Assembly: GCA_029778535.1 (NCBI GenBank)
Contig: JAKOQB010000143.1
Span: forward strand, 186,001 to 250,000
DNA: 64,000 nucleotides
DNA from: Pseudomonadota bacterium
Lineage (GTDB): Bacteria; Pseudomonadota; Gammaproteobacteria; Burkholderiales; Burkholderiaceae_F
Direction: 5' to 3'
A program made the position numbers and the translations under genes. Below are positions 31,948-41,273 of the stretch, piece by piece (within the stretch, counting starts at the first letter, position 1; each line of letters opens with the position of its first letter). The notes under the pieces were generated by a model. It did no database searches, was not told the DNA's origin, and saw only the letters and a list, made by a program, of their open reading frames with translations.

Positions 31948-32829
31948 TCAGAACATCCGGCACGCGCGCGGGTTGGCCACCGCATCGGCGCCCTTGGCTT
32001 CCTCCGGCGTCATGTCGACCGCGACCACGTAGCGGCGGAAGTCGTACCGCAGTTCGCGCGTCTGCGAAGTGGCGTCGATCGCCCACACCGGCACGTACAG
32101 GCGCTGGAAGTCGGTCGGCGTCATCGCGTAGTAGCCGAAGGTCACCGCCTTGACCGCGACCACGGCGTCCTTGTTGCGCAGGTGGAAGAACGCCGGATCA
32201 CGCATGAAGCGCTCGAGCGCCGTCGTCGGGCTGATCGCGGCGGCCGCCGGCGCCTTCGATGGGAAGCGCCAGAAGTAGATGAGCTGCGCCGGCGCGTCTT
32301 CGCCGGCAAACGTGACCTTGATCTTCCCGCCGGGACCCAGCACGCGATGCTCGCCGAGCGAGAACGCGTAGTTGACGTCGACCGCAGTGCGCACGCTGTT
32401 CGGCTTGCCGTCGCGCTCCTGCACGTCGGCTTCGACGTGCGTCACGCTCGCGACGCTGGCCGCGGTCGCATCGAGCCCGTGCCGCTCGAGCAGCGCGGCA
32501 GCGAGCTTGCGCGCCCGCGCCTCGTCCGGCAGGCGGCCCGCGGCCGCGCGCTCCTGGTAGGCAAGGCGGTGATCGGTCCACCACAGCGAATCGCTCGGCG
32601 CATACAGTTCGAGCGACTCATGCTCGTTGCGCAGCACGAAGCGGGCGCCCTCGCTGACCGGGTCGCCCTCGAAGCCGAACGTCTTCTGCGCCGACCGCAC
32701 GCGGCGTGCCAGGTCCTTCGCGTACTTCTCGTCGCGGCTGCTCAGCGACGCGAAGCGCGTCGCGCGGTACATCGGGATCCTGCCGAGCGGCTTGGGCAGG
32801 CGCTCGGGCAGCTTGAACAGTTCGTTCAT
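31948..32829 (-). CDS. Uncharacterised partner of the caspase-like protein, 293 residues
   Basis: I do not recognise the family. From the ATG at 32827-32829 it begins MNELFKLPERLPKPLGRIP. No signal peptide or membrane segment is seen. The middle is rich in regularly spaced beta strands (SVRTAVDVNYAFSLGEHRV, KIKVTFAGEDAPAQLIYFWRF) and the C-terminal part has YDFRRYVVAVDMT. It follows the caspase-like gene by 10 nt, so the two are probably cotranscribed and functionally linked (substrate, inhibitor or scaffold are all open). Confidence 0.75.
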   Translation of the reverse strand: MNELFKLPERLPKPLGRIPMYRATRFASLSSRDEKYAKDLARRVRSAQKTFGFEGDPVSEGARFVLRNEHESLELYAPSDSLWWTDHRLAYQERAAAGRLPDEARARKLAAALLERHGLDATAASVASVTHVEADVQERDGKPNSVRTAVDVNYAFSLGEHRVLGPGGKIKVTFAGEDAPAQLIYFWRFPSKAPAAAAISPTTALERFMRDPAFFHLRNKDAVVAVKAVTFGYYAMTPTDFQRLYVPVWAIDATSQTRELRYDFRRYVVAVDMTPEEAKGADAVANPRACRMF

Positions 32830-32839
32830 CTCGCTCCCC

Positions 32840-33520
32840 TCAGCACGCGCCGCGCAGGTAGAAGCGCGCCGTGGGGTTGACCGGATCGGCGCTGACGAAG
32901 CCCTTGCCGTGCCAGTGATCGTTGAAGGTATCGGTGCCCGCGGCGTCGGCGCGCAGGTACGCCCAGTTGGTATCGGAGCCCTCGGTCTCAACGCAGGCGC
33001 GGATCCACGCGTCGCGCACCGACCAGCCGCTGTTCAGGCGCTCGGCGAACTTCTTGCCGCGGTCGCCGCTGTCGCCGCACGTCGTGTCGAAACCGAGCAT
33101 GATGTGCAGCCCGGCGAACACCGCGCCGAGACGGCTGAACACGTTCAGGTTGTCGCGCTCGAGCACCAGGCAGGCGTCGAACACGATCCACTCGCAGTCT
33201 CGGTTGCCGAGCTTCAGCTCCGACGGCTTGGCCTCGCCGTCGTCGTAGCTGGTCACGCCGAAAAACGCGCCGTTGCGGCTGCCATGTCCCGAGAAGAACA
33301 CGATGTCGACGTCGTCCGCGTAGATCTGGTCGGTGCCCGCCGCCGGCGCGCCGACGCCGCTTTCCTCGAAATCGCGGTCCCATGCCAGGTCGTCGCCGTA
33401 CTCGAAGCGCCGGACGCCCGACAGCGTGTTGTAGAAGCCGCGCGCGTTGTCATCGTTGTTCTTCAGGTCGCTGGCGCGGCCGTGATACTTGTTCGCCCAT
33501 TCGATGCCGATCGTTCCCAT
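32840..33520 (-). CDS. Caspase-fold-like (DUF6345-type) protein with His/Cys dyad
   Basis: 226 residues from the ATG at 33518-33520. A strand VDIVFFSGHGSRNG presents H79 and a second strand CEWIVFDACLVLE presents C117; this H-G then D-A-C spacing is that of clan CD peptidases (caspases, metacaspases, gingipains). The early part GIEWANKYHGRASDLKNND-like text and the segment after C117 (RLGAVFAGLHIMLGFDTTCGDSG) resemble DUF6345 as I remember it. No signal peptide, so cytoplasmic. Proteolytic activity is inference from the dyad. Operon with the 293-residue partner. Confidence 0.72.
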   Translation of the reverse strand: MGTIGIEWANKYHGRASDLKNNDDNARGFYNTLSGVRRFEYGDDLAWDRDFEESGVGAPAAGTDQIYADDVDIVFFSGHGSRNGAFFGVTSYDDGEAKPSELKLGNRDCEWIVFDACLVLERDNLNVFSRLGAVFAGLHIMLGFDTTCGDSGDRGKKFAERLNSGWSVRDAWIRACVETEGSDTNWAYLRADAAGTDTFNDHWHGKGFVSADPVNPTARFYLRGAC

Positions 33521-33869
33521 GCCTCTCCTCCGTGTCGATTCGGCCGCGCGGCCCTCCGCGCGCGCCGAGCACACCACAGTGTCGGCGCGCGTCGCGGTGC
33601 CGGCGAGCGAATATTCGACGGGAAACTGACGCGATGGCGTCAGTCCGGGCGCGCGACCACGTTCGCGCGCGGCCGATCGGCGCTACCGCCGATTGCCGCG
33701 ATGCGCGCTTCCCGGACGGTTTTGCGCTCGCAGGCGAGCGCATCGACACGATGCACGGCGAGCCGATGGCCGGGCCGACCTGCACGCGCCTGCACGCGAT
33801 TGACGTATTCGTGCGGCCCGCCGACGATGCGTTCGCGCCGCAGCGCGAGTAGTGCCGGCGATTGACGCT
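33521..33869. other. Gene-poor spacer upstream of the caspase-like operon
   Basis: About 350 bp. It holds a perfect 7-bp inverted repeat CTGACGC-GATG-GCGTCAG (33626-33643) that could be an operator or a weak hairpin, and a short plus-strand open frame (33634-33852, 72 codons) that I cannot match to anything and consider doubtful. Confidence 0.4.
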
Positions 33870-34153
33870 CATGCGCTGGTCCGACGGCTCGACGCAACCT
33901 TGTCCTGCAGGGCCACCCGACGCTGCACACCGATGAAGGCCGAACGCGCCTCGCGCCGGGGATGTGCGCGGGATTCAGGGCCGGGACAGGCAATGGCCAC
34001 CGCTTGATCAACGAAACCGACTCGGACGTTATCTACCTCGAGATCGGCGACCGGACGGCCGCTGACGAGTGCACCTACCCCGACGACGACCTGAAGGCGA
34101 TGCGGGTCGACGGGACGTGGAAGCCCCTCCACAAGGACGGCACGCCGTATTGA
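33870..34153 (+). pseudogene. Cupin-domain protein remnant
   Basis: The frame reading LVLQGHPTLHTDEG (from 33899), then RLAPGMCAGFRAGTGNGH and a tail IYLEIGDRTAADECTYPDDD ending HKDGTPY is the C-terminal half of a familiar cupin-domain family. The N-terminal beta strands with the first metal-binding His pair are absent and the preceding bases read RWSDGS in a different frame, so the gene has lost its 5' part and is shifted. The surviving 3' part could be expressed only from an internal start (ATG at 33962). Confidence 0.6.
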
Positions 34154-34175
34154 TGCGCCAATCCCGCCGGCATGC

Positions 34176-35552
34176 CTACGACCCGGAATCCTTCAGCCTG
34201 CGCAGCAGCGAAACGGCGAATGCCGCCAACAGCGCGACCGCACCGAGCAGGATCGCCCACAACGCGGCCGTGCGCGCATCGACGCCCAGCACCGTCTTCG
34301 GGACAGCCGCGGCGCGGCTTTCGTCGACGCGCGCCGGCCCGAGTGTGGCCGGCGCCAACGACTGCTCCGCCTGCGGCCTGTAACCCGGAATCAGCGTCGA
34401 AATCGGCAGCGCTGCGCGTTCGGCTTTTCCATTGCCGATCGCGAGCGAATAAGGCCCGGCGCCGCGGGCGAGGAAGACGAAGTCGCGTGGCGGCAGCCGC
34501 AGCGCAGCCTCGGGCGCGGCATTGCCGAACGAACCTCCGCCGTCGAGCGCCAGCTTGATCGCCTGATAGCTGCCGGGCTGCACGTCGAGCGCGGGACTGA
34601 ACGCGTCGCTGCCGTCGCGCCGGACGCGGTAGACGACGCCGCGGCTGATCGCGATCCAGGGATCGCCGAGCCGGCGGCGGCCGAGCACGGTGACGGGCGC
34701 GAGCGCGTTGGCTTCGGCGAGCCGTACGTCGAGCTGCGTGAAGCGAACGGGTGTCGGCACGCTCCACTCGATCTCGCGCGCCTCGACGCGTGACGGAGCG
34801 CCGAGCGGCACACTGATCGACGGCGCGGTCGTCGCGCCTTCGACGGGGATCGTCAGCAGCGCCGCGCTCTTCAGCTCGAATTGCGACGACTGCGCCCACG
34901 TCAGGCGCAGATACTGGCCATCGAGCGCTTCGGCGCGGCTGAACCGCACGGTGGTGCGCGTTTGCTGCGCCTCGCCCTCGCCGAGACGAAACACGGGTTC
35001 ACCAAGCGCGAGCGTGCGCCACGTCTTCAGGTCTCGGCTTGCTTCGATCGTCACCGGAACCAGCCGCGCGCGGTCGAACGTCGCGTCGATCTCGACCGCG
35101 ACGCCGAGCGCCTTCACGCTGCGCGTATCGAGCAGGTACGCGGCCACGCGGTCGCGCGTGCGCGCGGGCGCGCGATCGCCCTCGACGATCACCGTGGTCG
35201 CGCCGCCCCGCTGGCGAATCTCCATCCGGCCCCCGGCGCCGACGGCCTGTTGCACGCGCGCCTCGATCGGATAGACCGGCAGCGGCAGCGGTGTTTCGCG
35301 CGGCGTCTCGGCGCTCGGCGGCGCGGTCAGCGCGAAAGGCAGCGCTTCGCCCGCGGCGTTGAACACGCGCAGGTCGGCGAGGTCGGGCGACTGACTGAAG
35401 CGGATCACGTCCGCCGTCAACGGAACGCGGAAATGCGGTCCGGCGCCTTGTGTGGCGAGTTCGAAGCGCGCGGCGAAGTCCTCCGGCTTCGGCTCCGCGG
35501 CGAGCGCGGGCAGCGCGAGCGCCAGCGCGATCAGTGCATGGAGAATGTTCAC
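34176..35552 (-). CDS. DUF3999 family protein
   Basis: 458 residues from a GTG at 35550-35552 that overlaps the DUF2339 stop (GTGA). Signal peptide (ILHALIALALALPALAAEP), then a large periplasmic beta-rich region (DVIRFSQSPDLADLRVFN, a start typical of DUF3999), and one C-terminal transmembrane helix (ALWAILLGAVALLAAFAVSLL) followed by a short basic tail. Function unknown. DUF3999 and DUF2339 genes are frequent neighbours, so the two products probably act together in the inner membrane. Confidence 0.88.
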   Translation of the reverse strand: MNILHALIALALALPALAAEPKPEDFAARFELATQGAGPHFRVPLTADVIRFSQSPDLADLRVFNAAGEALPFALTAPPSAETPRETPLPLPVYPIEARVQQAVGAGGRMEIRQRGGATTVIVEGDRAPARTRDRVAAYLLDTRSVKALGVAVEIDATFDRARLVPVTIEASRDLKTWRTLALGEPVFRLGEGEAQQTRTTVRFSRAEALDGQYLRLTWAQSSQFELKSAALLTIPVEGATTAPSISVPLGAPSRVEAREIEWSVPTPVRFTQLDVRLAEANALAPVTVLGRRRLGDPWIAISRGVVYRVRRDGSDAFSPALDVQPGSYQAIKLALDGGGSFGNAAPEAALRLPPRDFVFLARGAGPYSLAIGNGKAERAALPISTLIPGYRPQAEQSLAPATLGPARVDESRAAAVPKTVLGVDARTAALWAILLGAVALLAAFAVSLLRRLKDSGS

Positions 35553-38308
35553 GTCGCCTCCGACGGTTCGGCCGCGGCCGCCGCCGGCGGCAGCGGCGCG
35601 ACGTAGCCGACCAGCAGCATCAGCGCGCCGACGCCGATGAACGCGACGATGCGCTCGGTGCCGCCGGTGTTGGCCAGATCGATCACGAAGAGCTTCAGCA
35701 CCGTCGCGCCGAGCAGGGCGGCGCCGACCAGCCACGGCGTGCGCAGGCGGCGGCGCGACGCGAACACCATCAGCGCCATCGCCGTCGCGGTCCACAGCAG
35801 CGCGTAGCCGGTCTGCACGACGAACGATTCGAACAGCGGCGCCGCGTCCCAGTCGACGCCGAAGTAGTGGTGCGCGATGCGCAGCCACACCGTGTTCAGC
35901 CACACGAAGAGCAACGCGCCGATGGTGGCGATCCACGCCGGTTGCGCGCGCAGGGGTGCCGGCAGCTGCCAGTCCGTCGCGGCGATGCGTGCGCGCCACT
36001 GCCATGCGGCGGCGAGCGCGAGCAGCACCGACAGGTCGGTCGGGTTCAGCAGCGGCACGTGCGGCAGCGGCGTGGCGTCGCCCCGCTGCGTGAGCGCGTT
36101 CGCCAGCGCGCCCGCGACCGCAAGAATCGCGACCGGCAGCAGGCCGAACCAGCCGTATGCGCGCGCGTAGCGGTTCATCGGCCAGCGCGCCCGCGCGGCC
36201 GGCGATGTGGCCGCCTGCGTCATGGCGAACAGCACTGCCGCGAGCGCGGCGAGCGAAGCGGCCGGTCCCCAGCTCGTGTTCCACAATTCGGCGCGGTCGA
36301 TCAGGTCGACGCCGAGGCTGCCCGCGAGCAGCACCAGCAGATACACGCCGCCCGCGTGCACGGCAACGAACCAGCGGTGCGCGGCTCCGTCGATCGTGCG
36401 CAGCGTGACGAGATGCGCAGCGATCGCAAGCGGCCAGCAGATCCAGCCCAGGTGCTCGAACACGTGCCGGTACATCAGCACGCCGAACAGCGCCGCGAGC
36501 AGCATCACCGGAAGCGACGCGTACGCGGGCCAGGTGGCGACCTGCCATCCTCGCTTCAGCCCCGCGCGGCACGCCGCGCTCGCACTGAGCACATACGCTG
36601 CCATCAGCGGGAACAGGCGGTCGAGCGGCTCGACCGCGAATTCGAGCGTGCCGCGCGCGCCGTAGTACTGGCGCGTCAGTTCGAGCACGATCGCGACCAT
36701 CCACCACGCGAAGCCGTACAGCGCGAGCGGCGTGCCGAGCGCGCGTTCGAATTCGTCCCAGGCGTGGCCCTTCACGTAGCGATCAGCTCGCTTGGAGATC
36801 AGCCGGCCGCAGAAGACGGCCGCTGCGGCCAGGATCAGCGCGCCGATGAAGTCCGCGTTCGCGAGCGGCCACGCCTGCGGCAAGCGGAATCCGAGGTGGC
36901 GCACGAACGCCATCGCCGCGCCGACCTGCAGCAGCAGGCCGAACGCGCGCGCCAGCCGCCGGTCCTGGCGCGCACCGACCCACACGACGCCCGCGCCCTC
37001 GAGCGCCCACGCCGCCGCGGTCCAGCGCGCATCGAGTGCGAGCGGAATCGCCAGCGACGCGAAGATCACGCCGAGCGCGATGAAGCTCTCGACCAGCAGC
37101 CGCAACTGCTCGAGCCGGCGCTGCGCGAGCAGCCACGCGAGTCCCAGATAAAACGCCGCGACCGCGAGCGCCGACCACGCGAGCCCGTACTCGAAGTGGC
37201 GCACCAGCCCCGCCTGCAGCCCGAAGCCGATCAGGGGTACGCCGAACACGAGCGTCGCGTCGAGGTAGTCGCTGAGCTTCGGCGCGCGGCGCAGCGCGAA
37301 CAGCACCGCGATCGCGACGTACAGCAGAAAGAACCCGGCGAGGAACGGCTGCGTGCTCGCGTAATTCGCCGGCACGAAGCGCAGCACGCCCCACAGCGTG
37401 GCGATGCCGAACGTGAAGGTGAAGCCAACCAGGTTCAGCAGCCGCCAGTCCTTCTTCCACGCGATGCCGAGGATGCCGAGGTTCAGCACCGTGTAGTAGC
37501 TGAACAGTGCCACGTGATCGCCCTGCCCCGTCGACACCAGGATCGGCGTCACGAAGCCGCCGGCTGCGCCGATCACCGCGAGCGCGCGCGAATCCTGTAA
37601 CAGCGCAAGCAGTGCGGACAGCGCGCACACCGCGACCATCAGCCCGAACGCCGGCAGCGGCGCGATGAATCCGTACAGGCGCAGCGCCGCGAAGATGGTC
37701 AGGTACAGGATCGCCACGCCGGCGCCCTGCAGTGTCAGCGCATAGCCGGCCCGGCGCGCGCGCAGGCGAAAGCCGAGCACCAGCAGCACGATCGCGACGA
37801 GCCCGATGCCCGCGAGCCTGAGCTGCGGCGGAAACAGGCCCTGCTCGGCCGCGAAGCGCGCCAGGAACGCGAGCCCGATGAAGAACACCAGCGCGCCGAG
37901 CCGCGCGACGGTGTTGCCGCCGAGCAGCCAGGCCTTGATGCGCTCGACGGCGATCTCGGGCGCGGAAGGAGGGCGCGGTGTGCTCGCGACGGGTTGCAGC
38001 GGGATCGTTGGAGGTGGTTCTTCAACATCCACGGGTCGCCCCGGCGCAGGCCGGGGCCCAATTTCGGGCGCGGCGATTGGGCCCCGGCCTTCGCCGGGGC
38101 GACGGGGTTCTTCCTGCTTCTCCGGTTCAACCGCAGGCGCTTCCGCTTTCCGCTCGGCGAGCCTCTCCGCAATCCTTCGATCCACCGCCCGCCGCAGCGA
38201 CCAACCTGCCAGCGCGCCGAGCGCCGCTCCCACGACCATGTTCGAGCCGTCGAAATGACCCGAGACCAAGCCGAACAGCGCTCCCCACAACGCGCCCCAC
38301 GCGATCAT
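35549..38308 (-). CDS. DUF2339 multi-pass membrane protein
   Basis: 919 residues from the ATG at 38306-38308 (GGGGGAG just ahead), with more than twenty hydrophobic segments. An N-terminal glycine-zipper-like membrane hairpin (WGALWGALFGLVSGH, GAALGALAGW) is followed by a charged linker and the long DUF2339 polytopic region (GGNTVARLGALVFFIGLAFLARF onward). Role unknown; some members are discussed in envelope stress. A dispersed repeat (38035-38103) lies inside the linker and is read through in frame as about residues 69-91. Confidence 0.9.
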   Translation of the reverse strand: MIAWGALWGALFGLVSGHFDGSNMVVGAALGALAGWSLRRAVDRRIAERLAERKAEAPAVEPEKQEEPRRPGEGRGPIAAPEIGPRPAPGRPVDVEEPPPTIPLQPVASTPRPPSAPEIAVERIKAWLLGGNTVARLGALVFFIGLAFLARFAAEQGLFPPQLRLAGIGLVAIVLLVLGFRLRARRAGYALTLQGAGVAILYLTIFAALRLYGFIAPLPAFGLMVAVCALSALLALLQDSRALAVIGAAGGFVTPILVSTGQGDHVALFSYYTVLNLGILGIAWKKDWRLLNLVGFTFTFGIATLWGVLRFVPANYASTQPFLAGFFLLYVAIAVLFALRRAPKLSDYLDATLVFGVPLIGFGLQAGLVRHFEYGLAWSALAVAAFYLGLAWLLAQRRLEQLRLLVESFIALGVIFASLAIPLALDARWTAAAWALEGAGVVWVGARQDRRLARAFGLLLQVGAAMAFVRHLGFRLPQAWPLANADFIGALILAAAAVFCGRLISKRADRYVKGHAWDEFERALGTPLALYGFAWWMVAIVLELTRQYYGARGTLEFAVEPLDRLFPLMAAYVLSASAACRAGLKRGWQVATWPAYASLPVMLLAALFGVLMYRHVFEHLGWICWPLAIAAHLVTLRTIDGAAHRWFVAVHAGGVYLLVLLAGSLGVDLIDRAELWNTSWGPAASLAALAAVLFAMTQAATSPAARARWPMNRYARAYGWFGLLPVAILAVAGALANALTQRGDATPLPHVPLLNPTDLSVLLALAAAWQWRARIAATDWQLPAPLRAQPAWIATIGALLFVWLNTVWLRIAHHYFGVDWDAAPLFESFVVQTGYALLWTATAMALMVFASRRRLRTPWLVGAALLGATVLKLFVIDLANTGGTERIVAFIGVGALMLLVGYVAPLPPAAAAAEPSEAT
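38035..38103. repeat. Dispersed palindromic repeat, copy A2 (inside DUF2339 gene)
   Basis: Arms GTCGCCCCGGCGCAGGCCGG (from 38035) and GGCCTTCGCCGGGGCGAC (to 38103) surround a short centre. The length keeps the host frame open, adding the peptide RRPGEGRGPIAAPEIGPRP to the linker between the first membrane hairpin and the main membrane domain. Confidence 0.9.
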
Positions 38309-38352
38309 CGTCTCCCCCGATCCCCCGTCGCCCCCGCGGCACACGCGTCTTG

Positions 38353-39390
38353 TTAGAGAAACGTCTCCGCGATGCGCACCGTGCCCGCGTGCCCGATGTA
38401 TTCGTACTTCATCTCCAGCCACTCCTGCGCGGTCGCGCGGCCGAGCGCGAACAGCTCGGCGAGAAACGCCGGTGCGGTGTTGTACTTGCTCGCCTGGCCA
38501 TACGACTCCATCGCTTCCTCGGCGCCGATCATATGCAGGAAGACGCGCTTGTAGCGCTTCGGGTCGAGGCGCTTCTCGGTGAGCAGCCGCTGAACGAACT
38601 CGATCGAGCGCATCTCGTGGATCAGCGACGCGTTGAAGCTGATCTCGCTGGCGCGGTCGATGATCTCCTGCGCGCTGTCGGGCAGGTCAGCGCGCGTCAG
38701 CGGGTTGATCGGCACCAGGACGACGTCGTTCGCTTTCGTCGCGTACCACAGCGGCCACAGCGCCGGATTGCCCATGTAGCCGCCGTCCCAGAAATGCTCG
38801 CCGTCGACCTCGACCGCCTGGAACGCGAACGGCAGGCACGCCGACGCGAGCAGCATCGGCAGCCTCAGTTCCTGCTCGCGGAAGATGCGCACGCGGCCGG
38901 TGCGCACGTTGGTCGCGCAGACGAACAGCTTGAACGGCGAGCGAGCGCGCAGCCGATCGAAGTCGATCAGCGGCTCGAGCACGTTGCGCAGCGGATTGAA
39001 GTTCAGCGGATTGAGCTGGTAGGGCGAGAACACCTGCGACAGCAGTTCGTACCAGATCACCAGCGGATGCCCCGGCAGACCGGAGGATGACCCGCTCCAG
39101 CGCGACGCCAGCGCGAATACGCTCGGCTGCGCGCCGACCGCGTCCCAGAACTTCTTCAGCGCCGCGCGCGCGCAGTCGCGCGGATCGCGGCGCGCGCTCA
39201 CGCCGTCGAGCCAGCCGGAGGCACACACGACCGCGTTCATCGCGCCGGCGCTGGCGCCGGTCACGCCTTCGAAATCGAGACGGCCGTCCTCCAGAAGCGC
39301 ATCAAGCACGCCCCACGTGAACGCGCCGTGCGAGCCGCCGCCTTGCAGGGCGAGGTTGATGCGCTTCGTCTGCTTCCCGCGGACTTTCAC
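38353..39390 (-). CDS. Patatin-like phospholipase
   Basis: 345 residues from a GTG at 39388-39390. Patatin features: oxyanion GGGSHG (17-22), nucleophile S47 in GASAG, and the dyad Asp D202 in DGGYMGN. No signal peptide, so a cytoplasmic membrane-associated lipid acyl hydrolase is expected. Its start overlaps the stop of the LplT-acyltransferase gene (GTGA), suggesting joint lysophospholipid turnover. Confidence 0.92.
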   Translation of the reverse strand: MKVRGKQTKRINLALQGGGSHGAFTWGVLDALLEDGRLDFEGVTGASAGAMNAVVCASGWLDGVSARRDPRDCARAALKKFWDAVGAQPSVFALASRWSGSSSGLPGHPLVIWYELLSQVFSPYQLNPLNFNPLRNVLEPLIDFDRLRARSPFKLFVCATNVRTGRVRIFREQELRLPMLLASACLPFAFQAVEVDGEHFWDGGYMGNPALWPLWYATKANDVVLVPINPLTRADLPDSAQEIIDRASEISFNASLIHEMRSIEFVQRLLTEKRLDPKRYKRVFLHMIGAEEAMESYGQASKYNTAPAFLAELFALGRATAQEWLEMKYEYIGHAGTVRIAETFL

Positions 39391-41273
39391 TTCCAGTCTC
39401 CACGCAACTCGGCGACCATTTCCTGCAGTGCTTGCGGCGTGGCCTCCTGCGGCGCAACGGGCACGCCGACACTGATGCCGATCTTCGACAGCAGTCCGCG
39501 CCGGAACGGCTGCGTCATCGCCGCGCCGCTCGCGCGCGAGAAGAACGAGCCCCACAGACCCTGCAGCGCGACCGGCACCACCGGCACCGGATCGCGCTCG
39601 AGGATGCGCGTGATGCCGGGGCGGAACGGGTTGATGTCGCCGCTCGCGGTGATCTTGCCTTCCGGAAAGATGCAGACCAGGTTGCCGTCGCGCAGTTCCT
39701 CGCTGACGCGCGCGAACGCGCGCTCCATCATCGCGGCATCGACCTTGGCCGGCGCGATCGGGATTGCCTTGACCTGCCGGAACAGCCATGACAGCACGGG
39801 CACGCGGAAGATTGAAGCATCCATCACGAAGCGGATCGGCCGCGGGCTCGCCGCCATCAGCACCAGCGCATCGACGAACGACACGTGGTTGGCGACGAGC
39901 ACCGCCGGGCCGCTCGCGGGGATTCGCTCGGTGCCCTGCCTGCGCACGCGGTACATCACGCTGACCAGCAGCCACGACAGGAAGCGCAGCAGGAACTCGG
40001 GCACCAGCGTGTAGATGTAGACCGCGACGACCGCGTTCAGCAGCGCGGTGGCGAGAAAAAGCTGCGGGATTGTCCAGTCCAGCCCGCCGAGCAGCAGCGC
40101 CGCGAAGCCGGCCGCCAGGATCAGGAACAGCGCGTTGAGGATGTTGTTCGAGGCGATGATGCGCGCGCGGTGCGTCGGCTCGCAGCGCGTCTGGATCAGC
40201 GCGTACAGCGGCACGCTGTAGAAACCGGCGAACATCGCCAGCAGGAAGAGATCCGTCAGCACGCGCCCGTGCGCGGCGTGCGAGGCAAACTGCGCCAGCG
40301 TCTGGTTCGGCGCAAACGGCAGCCCCTGCACCGCGAAGTAGAGATCGACGGTGAACAGCGTCATGCCGATCGAGCCGAACGGCACCAGCCCGATCTCGAC
40401 CTGGTGGCGCGACATCTTCTCGCACAGCACCGACCCGAGCCCGATGCCGACCGAGAACACGGCGAGCAGCAGGGTCGCCACGGCCGGATCGCCGCCGAGC
40501 GTCTTCTGCGCGAATTGCGGAAACTGCGTGAGAAACAGCGCACCGAAGAACCAAAGCCACGAGATGCCGAGCACCGACAGGAACACCGAGCGCTCGCGCC
40601 GCGCGATGCGCACGTTGTCCCAGGTGACGCGCAGCGGATTCAGATCGATCTTCAATCTCGGGTCGGCCGCCGGCGCCGACGGGATCGCGAGGCTCACCGC
40701 GAGTCCCGCGAGCGCGAGCGCGACACAGGTCGCGGCTGCGTACAGGTGACCATGCGGGCTCAGATCGATCAGCGTGCCGGCGGTGATCGTGCCGAGCAGG
40801 ATCGCGACGAAGGTGCCCATCTCGACCAGGCCGTTGCCGCCGATCAGCTCGTGCGGCTGCAGGCGCTCGGGCAGGTACGCATACTTGACGGGGCCGAACA
40901 GCGTCGAGTGCAGCCCCATCAGGAAGGTGCAGGTGAGCAGCACCGCGAAGCTCGCGGTGTAGAAGCCCCACGCGCCGGCCAGCATGATGCCGACCTCGAG
41001 CAACTTGATCAGCCGCATCACGCGCGCCTTGTCGTACTTGTCGGCGACTTGTCCGCTGGTCGCGGAGAACAGCAGGAACGGCAGAATGAACACCGCGGCG
41101 ATCACGTTGACCGCCAGCGCGGGTTCGAGCGCGGAGAACCTCGCGCCCCGGTAGGTGACCAGCAGCGTGAACGCGTACTTGAAGACGTTGTCGTTGGCGG
41201 CGCCGAGGAACTGGGTGGCAAAGAACGGACCGAAGCGGCGCTGCCCGAACAGCGCGAACTGGTTGTCAGCCAT
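39387..41273 (-). CDS. LplT-like MFS transporter fused to PlsC-type acyltransferase
   Basis: 628 residues. The N-terminal about 400 residues form a 12-TM lysophospholipid transporter-like MFS domain (FFATQFLGAANDNVFKYAF; TSGQVADKYDKARVMR). The C-terminal about 190 residues are a 1-acylglycerol-phosphate acyltransferase domain with NHVSFVD (NHX4D catalytic motif) and FPEGKIT. In Escherichia coli these functions are LplT and Aas; here they are one chain without the acyl-ACP synthetase domain. Role: uptake by flipping and reacylation of lysophospholipids at the inner membrane. Confidence 0.93.
   Translation of the reverse strand: MADNQFALFGQRRFGPFFATQFLGAANDNVFKYAFTLLVTYRGARFSALEPALAVNVIAAVFILPFLLFSATSGQVADKYDKARVMRLIKLLEVGIMLAGAWGFYTASFAVLLTCTFLMGLHSTLFGPVKYAYLPERLQPHELIGGNGLVEMGTFVAILLGTITAGTLIDLSPHGHLYAAATCVALALAGLAVSLAIPSAPAADPRLKIDLNPLRVTWDNVRIARRERSVFLSVLGISWLWFFGALFLTQFPQFAQKTLGGDPAVATLLLAVFSVGIGLGSVLCEKMSRHQVEIGLVPFGSIGMTLFTVDLYFAVQGLPFAPNQTLAQFASHAAHGRVLTDLFLLAMFAGFYSVPLYALIQTRCEPTHRARIIASNNILNALFLILAAGFAALLLGGLDWTIPQLFLATALLNAVVAVYIYTLVPEFLLRFLSWLLVSVMYRVRRQGTERIPASGPAVLVANHVSFVDALVLMAASPRPIRFVMDASIFRVPVLSWLFRQVKAIPIAPAKVDAAMMERAFARVSEELRDGNLVCIFPEGKITASGDINPFRPGITRILERDPVPVVPVALQGLWGSFFSRASGAAMTQPFRRGLLSKIGISVGVPVAPQEATPQALQEMVAELRGDWK

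Noticed and set aside
31036-32880. Long plus-strand open frame between glutamate dehydrogenase and the caspase-like operon
   Set aside because: It covers the opposite strand of the DUF6494-like and partner genes and lacks family features; real remnants read on the minus strand.
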